Shown here one piece after another: positions 43,160-54,634 of a stretch of DNA of 64,000 nucleotides (position 1 is the stretch's first letter; every line of letters starts with the position of its first letter). The stretch lies in the NCBI GenBank assembly GCA_024347235.1, contig AP025283.1, forward strand, positions 4,154,001 to 4,218,000. Reading direction: 5' to 3'. Position numbers and translations under genes: made by a program. The notes below the pieces were generated by a model that was not told the origin of the DNA, did not search any database, and was given only the letters and a program-made list of their open reading frames with translations. This DNA comes from Aliamphritea spongicola (lineage in GTDB: Bacteria; Pseudomonadota; Gammaproteobacteria; Pseudomonadales; Balneatricaceae).

Positions 43160-44227
43160 TCAATTATAATCTTCTATCAAAGCAGATATAATTTTACAAC
43201 TAGACAAGCCATCACCATATATACTTTGATCAAACTCAACGTCCAAACTTTGTAAATTATTAAACACCTCTAAAACTGATTTCTTGGATGTACCTACTAA
43301 AAATTAACGCCATGCTCAACCAGCTCAACCCATTCGGTTTCGTCCCTAATCGTCAAGCATATTTTCTCAAAGAAAAATGCTTCTTTTGCAATCCACCACT
43401 ATCAGTAATAACACAAAGTGAATTTTTATGAGCCAAATCATATTTAAGTAACCCAATGGACTCATGATTAGAAAATTAGATAAATCTATTTCTAACTCTA
43501 TTAATTTATTTTTTGTTCTAGGATGCAATGGTAAAATAACTTGTACTTTTTTGATATAGCATTAAGTGCTGAAATAATTTCAATAAGTTTTTTTCAGAGT
43601 CAACATTCTCAGCTCTATGTATAGTACAAAGTACATATTTATCAGCGAGATCATAATTTATGGGTTTACTGGCATACTGACTATAAAAAATGCTCCATCC
43701 TGCATCACATCTCCCACAAGAAAATGCTTTGGCCGCCCTCCCCAAGACTTTACTCCTTCATTATTCAAATTCAACACAGCAGACTCTGTAGGACAAAAAG
43801 AAGGTTTGAAATATTATCAGTCAAGATTCTATTTATTTCTTCCGGCATTTTCTTATTAAAACTTCTCAAACCAGCCTCTACATGTGCAACTTTAATCTGC
43901 AACTTAGCAGCAGCTAGTGCACCAGCTAATGTTGAATTTGTATCACCGTAAACTAATACGTAATCAGGCTTTTCCTTGATTAAAATACTTTCAATTTCTT
44001 CAATCATTCTTCCCGTCATTGCACCATGACTTTTGGAAGAAATACCCAAATTATAGGCTGGCTTAGGTATTTTTAATTCATCAAAAAACATCACTCATAT
44101 TTGAATCGTAATGCTGTCCAGTATGAACAATAATTTCCTGGATATCGCTATACGATGAAATGACTCTACTTACGGTTCCAGCTTTAATAAACTGAGGCCT
44201 AGCACCTAACACTGTAACGATTTTCAT
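43160..44227 (-). CDS. wbpI: WbpI-like UDP-sugar 2-epimerase (frameshifted)
   Basis: About 356-360 aa, of the non-hydrolysing UDP-GlcNAc 2-epimerase fold. The start [17 protein letters not shown] is a family hallmark, followed by [32 protein letters not shown] and [10 protein letters not shown] with [11 protein letters not shown]. The presence of complete wbpA, B, D and E genes in the same locus favours WbpI, which converts UDP-GlcNAc3NAcA to UDP-ManNAc3NAcA, over WecB. It is badly shifted (near 44090, 43785, 43735, 43570 and through 43300-43480), and the end [19 protein letters not shown] is recovered. It starts 2 bases after the preceding gene. Confidence 0.75.
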
Positions 44228-44229
44228 AG

Positions 44230-45299
44230 TTAACCCTCTAGCTCATCAAGCTTCAAAAAAGCGACTTAATATTATTATCCCACAAATACTTTTCATTCAA
44301 AGCACTTCTATTGAAATCAAAAACTTGCTGTTTATCTATATAATTAACATTCATGCAAAACTTCATACACGTTGCCAAATCAGACTTCACATCCGATACA
44401 AAAAAGCGTTTTTATTGGATAATATTTCTCGGTTTGATGGCAAATCAGATGCAATGATTAGCATTTCACTTGCTAAAGCTTCCATCAATGATACAGATAA
44501 CGCATCGCTAGTTGGAACAGTTACAAAAGTATGTGAGCTTCTCATAACAGCTAACAATTCATTTTCAGATAAATATCCTAAAAAGTGACATGATCTTCTA
44601 ACTCCAACTGATTAGCCAAATCTTCTAGCTTTCGCCGTTCTGGTCCATCATTTGTTATAATCAACTGAGCGTCAATATTTTCTTTTACCAAATCGCTAAA
44701 GGAGTATATAATCTCATCAACATTTGAGTTTTTAATTAATGTTCGAGCACTAACAAATGTAAAACTGTTATTTTTTTACATTTTCAACTATTATCTCTTT
44801 GCGAATCCCCATTGGAAAAGTAATTAATTCGCAATTCTTACTTAACTTTTCAATTTCAGTCGACACAGAACAACTATCGGAAGTAATGACGTCAGATCTA
44901 TTCAATACAAATTTTGTAATACTCTCCAGCAAGAAATTCTTTTGGGAGTTATTAAGATATCAGTACCCCATGCTGAAGCCACAAATTTGAATTTAACAAA
45001 AATTTTTGCAATCGAAGCTAAAAACCATAACTAGTAAGAAAATGAGCATTTACAAAATCAGGTGAAATTTTTCGTATAACTAGTATCAACTTAAATAATC
45101 GATATAAGTAAGCCCACTTACCTCTTGGATTAAGCTTTCCGACAGATAATGATATATGATTTTCATATACATAATCTTTAGAGTCATGCCAAGAAACAAC
45201 AAAAACTTCAAAGTTTCGTGATAATGCTAAATACCACTTAAACAAATGAGGAGAACCTGCATCACCCATTAAAACATATGATTTCTTATGCATAGCCAC
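44230..45299 (-). CDS. GT4-type glycosyltransferase (frameshifted)
   Basis: About 357 aa. The N-terminus (KKSYVLMGDAGSPHLFKWYL) and NAHFLTSYGF fit the acceptor domain of GT4 enzymes. The repaired C-terminal half reads FTFVSARTLIKNSNVDEIIY, ITNDGPERRKLEDLAN and a donor-binding loop with VPTSDALSVSLMEALASEM. The start is GTG at 45299 or ATG two codons later. Shifts lie near 45010, 44940, 44775, 44585 and 44400. The stop is 44230-44232. It adds one sugar of the O-unit; the donor is unknown. Confidence 0.7.
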
Positions 45300-46468
45300 T
45301 TATATGCTTTGAATAACCTGACATTCCAATGAAAGTCGCTCCTTCCAAGGTAAAAGATTATTTTTAGCATATTCTTTCGCACCTAAATTAAGCAATCTTA
45401 CTTTCTCAGGAGTATTTTTAACACAGTGATTCTATTAATAACATCACGAACAATTTGATCTTCATTATTCGATGATGAAACTAAACTACCATTATAACCA
45501 TCTATTATAAAATCCGATGTTCTTCCACTATTGTATGTCAATATTGCTTGTCCACACCATAAAGCTTCAAGCAAAGGATTCCCTACATTCGACAAATCAT
45601 ATAAAGAAACAAATAAATCGCAGCTCCGCATAATAGAGCTTACTTCGTCATTATTAATAAAACCTATAAATCTAGTATTTTCTGGATCTGATATACTTTC
45701 ATAATACTCTTTCATATCACCATCCCCAGCAATAACCAGTTTAATTCCTGGCATATTTTTTACAGCTCTAATTATACGATCAACTCTTTTCCACCCTACT
45801 AATCTTGACGCACAGAATAAAAACTCATTTTCTTTAACATCATACATTTCACGAATGCTGTTAATATCAATATTATTTGCGTGTTCTGACACCCCATTTA
45901 CTACAAACCAAACTTTCTCTTTGGGAACTTTAAAATAAGCCGCCGAACTATCTCCTGATGTACCATCATTAGTAATTATATATTTATCAGCAGGAAGCTT
46001 AAATGCTAGTACTTCTTGGTAAAGTGCTAACATTCTTCTTTTTCACCTAAGTAAGGTGAAGAGAAAACCCCATAGAACCGCACAATAGTTTTCAGATCTT
46101 TAAAGAACAATGACAACAAGTAAGCAGACAGTGAAAACTCTATTGTTGTATAAACAACTTTATTACCTTTTACTTTTCTTAAAAGCCTGAAAGCAAATGT
46201 GAAATAAATAATATTATAATATAAATACTCTATTATGCCCCACACAAACTTTAATACCTTTCTCTCTCCAATGCTAACTAAAGGCCTGAAGAAAAATAAT
46301 CCATCAAACTAGAATCATTAATATTAGACTTTTTCTCAGTAGTAAAAACTGCTCCTTTTCCACCTAACTCTTCATACGTATTGAGCAACATATATAAAGA
46401 AGGCATACCTACATTTTTCTTACCTGACAAGAAAATATCTTTAACCAAAAAAGCGTATAGTTACTCAT
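45300..46468 (-). CDS. GT4-type glycosyltransferase (frameshifted)
   Basis: About 390 aa. One restored base in a run gives the N-terminus MSNYTLFLVKDIFLSGKKN, then VGMPSLYMLLNTYEELGGK. The acceptor half continues with VRFYGVFSSPYLGEKEE. The C-terminal half has FLFCASRLVGWKRVDRIIR, LVIAGDGDMKEYY and SLYDLSNVGNPLLEALWCG, the GT4 donor-site pattern with its acidic residue. Shifts lie near 46445, 46275, 46035 and 45415. The stop at 45300-45302 abuts the start of the next gene. Confidence 0.75.
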
Positions 46469-46471
46469 TCA

Positions 46472-47639
46472 TTAATACTCAAATAACGCCTTATTAAAAA
46501 CAACATCACTCTCAGACTTATGTATTTCTTTGTTATAAAAATCGAGAAGCTCAAATAAAACCCTTCCATCTTGTGATTCAAACTCTAAAGAACCATAACT
46601 CTCTCTTACAGGATAACTTAATACATTAAAATCAACCTCATAAGACTTTGACAAATACGTCAACTTTACAAACTCATCTTCTGATGTTGGATAAACCCGC
46701 AATTTTTTAATTCTTTTTCCCGAACCGGCAGTAAATCATCCTCAATCATCGAGTTTATATAATTATCTAAGAATGGATAACCAAATACCTCTTCTAATGT
46801 ATACTGAATGATCCACCAGTCCTGTTACCAAAATCTATCCAATAAATATTTTCCTTAAAATCAATTTTAGCCTCTAAATGCCAAGCTCCATTTATCACAC
46901 CAACTTCGTCTAAAAATATTGTCGCAAAATCAAATAGTTTTTTACGTAGATTTTCACTTATTAAAGGATCAAATAAAAACCAATGTGTATGCACCACACC
47001 ACTATCATCTGATAAATATTTCTCTAAAGTTACTGAGAAGGGAAAATGTTTTCCATCAATAGAAATCCCCTCAATATCAAACTGATCACCCTCGACGAAC
47101 TCTTCAAAAATATATTCTTCATCCGCCCCTTTCAAATCTTCACAGTAAGCTAACGCATCGCACCCTGAATTAAAAACCTTAACACCCAAATTACCCGCAC
47201 CATCAACGGGTTTAATAACACATTTCTGGCTGTAATTCTTTATATATTTCCAATGTTCTTTTACGCTTAATGAACACTTAGAGTTTATAGTCTTTAACTT
47301 TTGAGGAATTAATGATTTATCATTACTAACTTCAGCACTATTTAGTCCAATCGAGCGTACACCTAATCGTTTCGACAGTATTGAGCTTGCTGATAGATAG
47401 TGTTCTCCACAGCCTGTCAAAACACCTTCAACCTTAAACCTCTCTAACTCATTACGTACGAGATCCACATCAAAATTTTCATAGTTAACTAAAATTAGTT
47501 TCGATGCCAACGATGCTTCAAAAATTTTCTTTTATCAGTTACAACAACAACACTAAACTTTCTATCGACCAACTTACTTATAATATTGAATGTTGTCCCT
47601 GTTTTCCCCCAGAAAAACAACAACAACTCGCTTCTTCAT
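46472..47639 (-). CDS. ATP-grasp domain enzyme in the LPS locus (frameshifted)
   Basis: About 389 aa. A Rossmann-like N-terminus (MKKRVVVVFLGGKTGTTFN after repair) is followed by the ATP-grasp core: CVIKPVDGAGNLGVKVF, YIFEEFVEGDQFDIEGISI and the metal-site end WHLEAKIDFKENIYWIDFGN. This superfamily forms amide or peptide bonds with ATP through an acyl-phosphate. Within an O-antigen locus that makes a uronic acid, it may add an amino acid or amide to a sugar carboxylate, an inference only. Shifts lie near 47620, 47515, 46795 and 46705. The frame is open a further 80 bases upstream, so the start is uncertain. Confidence 0.7.
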
Positions 47640-47728
47640 AAACAAGCTGGCAATTCTTTTCAAAAGAACCTGAGAAAACGGAATAAACTTAAGTAAAAAT
47701 TTCGTATTGTATTCATCATACCATCAAA

Positions 47729-48632
47729 TTAAGCATCTAATATCTTTATTATATTTGAAGCACATGCACTATAAGTAAAACGTTCACTGACAAAATCTCT
47801 ACCCATGGAGTTTTCGCCAACAACTTCAATTCTATCGTCCAATATCGTTAATTCTTTTACAATCTCATCAGAGCTTTTTGCCAATCGGCAATGTGGAAAT
47901 GGTCTATTATATACCACATACATTGAATTAGATAACGCTTCTATTACAGAAAAAGGAAGTCCATCATGCTCCGTTATTCTCAAATAAATACCACATTTTT
48001 CCATTAACTCTTTTACTGACTCAACCCACCCCAGACAAGTAACATTATCATTAAAACTATCTTTATAATCGGAACAAGTCGAACCTATTATAACGAACTC
48101 AAAATGTGGCAGTTTGTTTGACACTTCCAAAATTTCATTAATACCATAAAACTCTTCTTTACCTTCCCCAACATAGCAGAGAACTTTCCTATGAAGATTC
48201 TTTTTCTTACTTTCCGGCTTTTTAAAAACCATCTTCTAATACTGGAAGCCTTACCACGCAGGCTTTTATAGGTAGATTTTGCTCAACCTCATCTTTAACC
48301 CAGTCCACTTCAACCAAATATTTACTTGCTTTAATTAATCTTTCAGACTCATTTTTAGCTAAGTAGTCATTTATTGCTTTAGTAACATCACTACCTATAA
48401 AATGCTGACAAATTTTTGCTTTAAAAATTAGAGCTAGTCGTAACGCCCCTCCCAGCACTACTGATCCTGATATTGTATACACCACTCTAGCAAAAGGAAT
48501 TAACAACATATACACAATCTTATCTTGTATATTATCGCTAGTATTTAGATAAATCACTCTTTCATTCGAAACGTCACTCAGCGCATATCTTATTTTTGAT
48601 GCGAAATAACTATTTCCCAATATAATAATCAT
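47729..48632 (-). CDS. Glycosyltransferase (frameshifted)
   Basis: About 301 aa, compact for a GT4 enzyme. The N-terminal half (MIIILGNSYFASKIRYALSD) includes ICQHFIGSDVTKAI, an unusual acceptor-domain motif also seen in short LPS glycosyltransferases. The C-terminal half shows LCYVGEGKEEFYGINEILEV, FVIIGSTC and the donor loop ITEHDGLPFSVIEALSNSMY. One shift in the A/T run near 48230 joins the halves. It overlaps the end of the acetyltransferase gene by 23 bases. Confidence 0.7.
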
Positions 48633-49119
48633 TGCCTTTCCAGCTTTTCAATATTCTAGCAGGGTTACCTCCAATTAAAACATTATCTGAAAGTCCCCAT
48701 TAACATAAGAGTACGCTTGAACTATACAACCCGACCCAATTTTGCTATTTGGCATAATACAGCTGTAAGGACCTATAAAGCTATACTCACCAATAATGAC
48801 GCCGCCCTGCCTAATAGCCTGGATTTGCTTTTCTTGATTACTATACTCCTCTTTAAGAATTCCTACAGCATTATGTGAACTATGATTTAAAATTGTTACA
48901 TAGTTGGTAATTTGTGTTCCTTTACCTATAGTTATAGATACTGATGAATCAATTGTATTAAAGTTTCCGATAAATACATCGTCACCCATTTTAATTTTAC
49001 TCGGGTAGTTTATATATGTATGACTGCCAAACCTGATATTATGACTAGCAAAAATATCTACCTGTTCTATAGTGCGGTGATAAATATTTATAAATAAGCC
49101 TTACAATTCTATCTTTCAT
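48610..49119 (-). CDS. Left-handed beta-helix acyltransferase (frameshifted)
   Basis: About 170 aa with hexapeptide repeats typical of LbH acetyltransferases (IRFGSHTYINYPSKIKMGDD, VFIGNFNTIDSS, IIGEYSFIGPYS, NSKIGSGCIVQAYSYVNG). Repair near 48695 restores the usual C-terminus VLIGGNPARILKSW. A second shift near 49060 joins MKDRIVRLIYKYLSPHY to EQVDIFASHN. It resembles the maltose/WbbJ group and would O- or N-acetylate a sugar of the O-unit. It overlaps the flippase gene by 11 bases at its start. Confidence 0.75.
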
Positions 49120-50279
49120 TTCTTTCAACCACTAATCTATACCATTTAAAACAACCAAAATAATATAGCAAGTACCATGCCGACAGTATTGTGAGCATTG
49201 TATTAAAGTGATAATTCATCCAGACTGAAACCAAAACAACTAACATACTGATACCAACACCAAGTATAGCCAGCTTGGTATTAAACTTTAATTTCATATA
49301 AATAATAGGGGTATGAGAAAGTGCTGAAGCTATAAACCTTATCGAGTACCCAATAGTTAAAATCAAAACTATTTTTGATACATCCTTCCAACCCTCCGGA
49401 ATAAACCCATCCCCATAAACCAGAATTAAATTAACTCCACAATAAGCAACCACTGAAAAAGACCATCAAATTAGAAAACTTATTAAATAATATCAAACTC
49501 TTCTTCTCACTCATCTCCCTTGCATAAACTTGAGAGAAAGAGCTCGAAATAAACTTTAACGGAGCACTAAGCAATCTTGTTGCCAAGGCATAATAACCTA
49601 ACATCGCTGTACCATAACCTGTTCCAATAAACGAAAGAACTACTGCGGAACTTGCTTGATCAAGGCTATTTTGTAAGAAAACATAAAAACCTATTTTCTC
49701 AAATTTATACTTGCATCTAAATTTTTTATCACAAAAAAACAAATCGAAAATTTAACAAAATCGAAATAAAAAGCCCAAAAACAAAACTTAGATACAATGA
49801 AATCACGCCATATATTGGCACAACATTTGGCAATATAGATGTGCACAGTGAGCTGATCACACTCATAACCGCCATTCTAGCGAATAGACCAAATTTATTA
49901 TTTAAATAATATAAATTAAAAAAACAGATTGAACCAATGCAGCAAAAGGCAAAACCAGCCAGTAATTTTGATACTCAAAATAACGACCAAAAATCAAGAC
50001 CACACATAATAAACATGCAGCAATCAAAATACATCGTTTAATATTTCCGTTTATAATTTTTATTGAGTGCAGCTTACTTTCCTTAGAGAAAACCAACACT
50101 TCCGAATTAAACGTAAATATAGCAGATAGCAAAGACGTTAGTATCATAAGCAAACTATACAAACCAAACTCACCTGGAGTATAATTTTGCATTGTCCAAG
50201 GTAAAATTAAAATAGATACAACTTGACAAAACGCAGTTCCGATTGAAAGACACCCACCTCCTTTTAAGTCTTTTAGCAT
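49109..50279 (-). CDS. wzx: Wzx-type O-unit flippase (frameshifted)
   Basis: About 390 aa with around twelve hydrophobic segments, of the polysaccharide/MATE-like export superfamily. The N-terminus GTAFCQVVSILILPWTMQNY followed by PGEFGLYSLLMILTSLLSAI is a typical Wzx opening. The middle has GYYALATRLLSAPLKFI and the end a basic tail (YRLVVERNER). It would flip undecaprenyl-linked O-units to the periplasm. Shifts lie near 49905, 49745 and 49450. No companion Wzy polymerase was found in the locus. Confidence 0.8.
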
Positions 50280-50306
50280 TTCAATTTCTTCTTTATCTAT
50301 TTAAAT

Positions 50307-51401
50307 TCAACTGACATCTATCATTAAAAAAACCACAAAACTATCTACTATTTTCTCTATGGCATCCTTTTCTATATATGGGTGCATTGGTAAACTTAAA
50401 ACTCTTTCTGCTATTCGATCCCCAACCGGAAGCACGGCATTTACGTCAATGACAGCTGGCTGTTTATTCAGTGGTATCGGGTAATGCACCGCAGTTGGTA
50501 TTCCTTCTGACTCAAGCATCTTCTGAACATCGCTCCGACATTCAACCTCTATTGTATACTGAGCCCATGCGCTAATATTGTGTGATACGTTATTCGGCGT
50601 TACCACCCCAATATCATTAAGCATAGAGGTATAATCTGAAGCAACTTTATTCCTTAAAACAATCTCTTTATCGAGAAGATCAAGCTTAGGAAGTAAAATT
50701 GCAGCCTGCAGCGTGTCCAGCCTGCTATTAACACCAACACGAACGTGATGATATCGGCGATCCTGACCATGTCTTGCAATTTGACGAATTCTCAGTGCGA
50801 GCTCATCATCACTGGTAAAAATAGCACCGCCGTCCCCATAACAACCGAGAGGCTTGCTTGGAAAAAACTGGTTGTAGCAATATCTGACAGGTTGCAGGAC
50901 TTCTTACCTTTATAACTTGCACCAAAGCTTTGTGCTGCATCTTCAATTACTGCTATTTTATATTTTTAGCAATTGCATTAATTGAATCCATGTCAGGACA
51001 CTGCCCATATAAAGATACAGGTATAATCGCTTTAGTTTTCGAAGTTACCGCCTGCTCAAGCTTCGCAGGATCAAGATTATATGTGTGCGGATCAACATCA
51101 ACATATACAGGCTTAGCCCCAGTAAAGCCACAGTTTCTGCTGTCGCAATGTAAGTAAAACCTGGTGTAATTACCTCATCACCCGATCCTATACCAAGAGC
51201 CATCTGAGCAATTTGCAATGCATCGGTGCCATTAGCACAAGTTATGCAGTATTTACTCCCTGTATACTCGGCAAGCCTCTCTTCTAACTCGTGAACTTCT
51301 GGTCCCAGAATATATTTACCGTGAGCAAGTACTTTTTGAATTCCGCTATCAATCCGATCTTTTATCAGGCGCTGTTGAGCAGCAAGATCTATAAATTGCA
51401 T
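50307..51401 (-). CDS. wbpE: WbpE-like UDP-3-keto-GlcNAcA aminotransferase (frameshifted)
   Basis: About 364 aa. This DegT-family PLP enzyme aminates C3 of UDP-3-keto-GlcNAcA. It opens with [20 protein letters not shown] and has KVLAHGKYILGPEVHELEE, CANGTDALQIAQMALGIG, VIEDAAQSFGA and the PLP lysine in FFPSKPLGCYGDGG. The WbpE name is supported by the order wbpA-wbpB-wbpD-wbpE directly upstream. Start ATG 51401 overlaps the stop of wbpD (TAATG). Shifts lie near 51115, 50965 and 50860-50900. Composition drops sharply toward its 3' end. Confidence 0.85.
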
Positions 51402-51979
51402 TAACAACTTACCTTTAACATCTGTTTGCCTACTAGCTTATAAACAGCCCCTGTTTTCGAGCATGTAGCTTCTGCCTCGCCCTCGACAGGCAAGTCAAGC
51501 TGCTCACCAAATTCACTCATCCAACCAATCTGCTTAGCAGGCACTCCTACCATCAGGGCATAATCAGGTACATCTTTATTAACAACGGCACCGGCTCCGA
51601 CGAATGCAAAAGAACCTACAGTAACTCCACAAACAATTGTGCAGTTAGCTCCCAACGTTGCACCTTTTTAACATGGGTATCTCTATACTCACTTTTCGTT
51701 CAACCAATGAACGTGGATTATAGACATTTGTGAAAACCATACTCGGCCCACAAAAACCCCGTCTTCCAGTGTCACGTTATCGTATACAGAGACGTTATTT
51801 TGAACTTTACAGTCGTTACCAATAATAACTTCATTACCAACAAAAACATTCTGCCCCAAAGAGCAACGTTTCCCGATAACCGCTTTAGAACAAATATGAA
51901 CAAAATGCCAGACTCTGGATCCGTCACCTATCTGCGCTCCATCATCAACAATTGCACTTTCATGTACCTGATAGTTCAT
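51401..51979 (-). CDS. wbpD: WbpD-like UDP-sugar N-acetyltransferase (frameshifted)
   Basis: About 193 aa. This LbH acetyltransferase adds an acetyl group to the 3-amino group of UDP-GlcNAc3NA. Hexapeptide turns are clear ([60 protein letters not shown]). Two changes of frame near 51660 and 51740 hide the joining segment around [18 protein letters not shown]. It sits between wbpB and wbpE with a one-base overlap into wbpE and a 2-base gap from wbpB, a tight operon. Confidence 0.85.
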
Positions 51980-51981
51980 AA

Positions 51982-52943
<962 letters not shown>

Positions 52944-54254
52944 TCAGGCTTTAATAATATTGTTTTGTGGCATGCGATATTTACCACGCGTATCAACTAG
53001 TAACGGAGCATGGGCGGCAATCATTTCGTAATCAAATGCATCATGATCAGTTGCCAGGACAACAGCATCATATTCAGCAAGACTTTCCTGCGACAGAACT
53101 ACACTCTTTAAATCAAACGAGTGCTCACGCATTTTCGGAAACTCAGGAACATGCGGATCGCTGTAACTAACGACTGCACCTTTTTCTTCAAGCAGCTCCA
53201 TTATTTCAACAGAAGGTGATTCCCGCATATCATCAACATTCTTCTTATAAGCAATGCCCAGTACTAATACACGGCTGCCTTTGAGTGATTTAGCACGCTC
53301 GTTCAGGCCGTCCATCAGTTTGGTAACCACCCACATAGGCATTGCCGTATTAACCTCACCTGCCAGCTCGATAAAACGTGTATGCAGCCCATATTCACGG
53401 GCCTTCCAGGTAAGGTAAAACGGATCGATAGGAATACAGTGTCCACCTAGCCCTGGGCCAGGATAATAAGGTGTAAAACCAAAAGGTTTTGTCGCTGCTG
53501 CATCAACTACCTCGAAGATATCAATGCCCATCTTATCTGCAACAACCTTCATCTCATTTACCAGGCCTATATTGACAGCTCTGTGAATATTCTCGAGCAG
53601 TTTAGTTAACTCTGCAGCTTGGGTTGAACTAACAGGCACCACTCGGTCAATTGCTTTATGATAAAGCGCCTTACCTGCTTCAAGACAATCGGAGGTATGC
53701 CCGCCAACAACTTTAGGAATGGTTCTCGTTTCAAAATTAGGGTTACCCGGGTCTTCACGCTCAGGTGAATAAACCAGGAAAATATCCTTACCTACTACGA
53801 AACCATTCGACTCAAGCCGAGGTAGCAGCTCTTCTTCTGTTGTCCCCGGATAAGTAGTACTCTCCAGAGAAACAACCTGCCCTTCTCTCAGATAAGGTAC
53901 CAATGCATCTGTCGTATCCGTTACAAAACTGATATCAGGCTCACGATATTTATTCAGTGGAGTTGGTACACATAATATCAACGCATCACACTCGGCTGAA
54001 CGACTAAAATCAGTTGTCGATTCAAAACCATTGTCCACTGCTTCAGCTATAGCAGCAGATGATATATGTTCGATATAACTACAACCTTCGTTAAGTGCCG
54101 AAACTTTCGACTCATCAATATCAATGCCTAAAACCTTATAACCAATCGAGCAATATCGAAGCATCAAAGGCAACCCAACATACCCTAACCCAACGACACC
54201 TATAACCGCTGATTGATTCTTCAGTTTTGCAACAAGAGCCTGATGACAAGACAT
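52944..54254 (-). CDS. wbpA: WbpA-like UDP-GlcNAc 6-dehydrogenase
   Basis: An intact protein of 436 aa that oxidises UDP-GlcNAc to UDP-GlcNAcA with NAD. It has the cofactor motif [47 protein letters not shown] and the catalytic cysteine in [16 protein letters not shown]. The C-terminal domain carries [20 protein letters not shown] 54252-54254 ([19 protein letters not shown]) is preferred over the upstream frame start. It is the first gene of the minus-strand LPS operon and starts about 20 bases after a conspicuous hairpin. Confidence 0.9.
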   Translation of the reverse strand: MSCHQALVAKLKNQSAVIGVVGLGYVGLPLMLRYCSIGYKVLGIDIDESKVSALNEGCSYIEHISSAAIAEAVDNGFESTTDFSRSAECDALILCVPTPLNKYREPDISFVTDTTDALVPYLREGQVVSLESTTYPGTTEEELLPRLESNGFVVGKDIFLVYSPEREDPGNPNFETRTIPKVVGGHTSDCLEAGKALYHKAIDRVVPVSSTQAAELTKLLENIHRAVNIGLVNEMKVVADKMGIDIFEVVDAAATKPFGFTPYYPGPGLGGHCIPIDPFYLTWKAREYGLHTRFIELAGEVNTAMPMWVVTKLMDGLNERAKSLKGSRVLVLGIAYKKNVDDMRESPSVEIMELLEEKGAVVSYSDPHVPEFPKMREHSFDLKSVVLSQESLAEYDAVVLATDHDAFDYEMIAAHAPLLVDTRGKYRMPQNNIIKA

Positions 54255-54634
54255 AACACATCCTAATATGAACGCCACTAGAGGGCCTTCTCAGTGGCAG
54301 ATTTCAGCATAAATGAAAGTCACTTAGTAAAATGAAAATCCCCGAACCAAGTAACTTTAATAAAAGGCTGTTATTATATCCAAATACGGTAAAAATCATA
54401 TAATTCGGAAACGAAACATCGACACCCATTAGCGTTGTAACAACTCAGAAACAAACTTTCCAGCTCTCCTTAGGTAACGTTATTCCTTAACTATTCATAA
54501 GATCAAAGACTTGACCCAAACCAGCCCCCAAGGACAATCGATCTATAAGACATCTGAAATCAGCATCATCAAATAAGTTTCAGAGGTTAGCGAATAGCGC
54601 ACAACCCGCTATCCAACCATTAACGAGAGTACCT
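54255..54634. promoter_or_regulatory. Intergenic region between divergent wbpA and mscS-like genes
   Basis: A 380-base gap holding the start of the LPS operon (minus) and of the channel gene (plus). On the minus strand a TATAAT hexamer lies at 54373-54378 and a hairpin (GCCACT at 54274-54279 with AGTGGC at 54293-54298, plus an inner GAG/CTC) falls in the wbpA leader. No JUMPstart/ops element (GGCGGTAG) was seen. No open frame is convincing. Confidence 0.4.

Noticed and set aside
54255..54634. JUMPstart/ops element upstream of the LPS operon
   Set aside because: No GGCGGTAG core on the minus strand in this interval.
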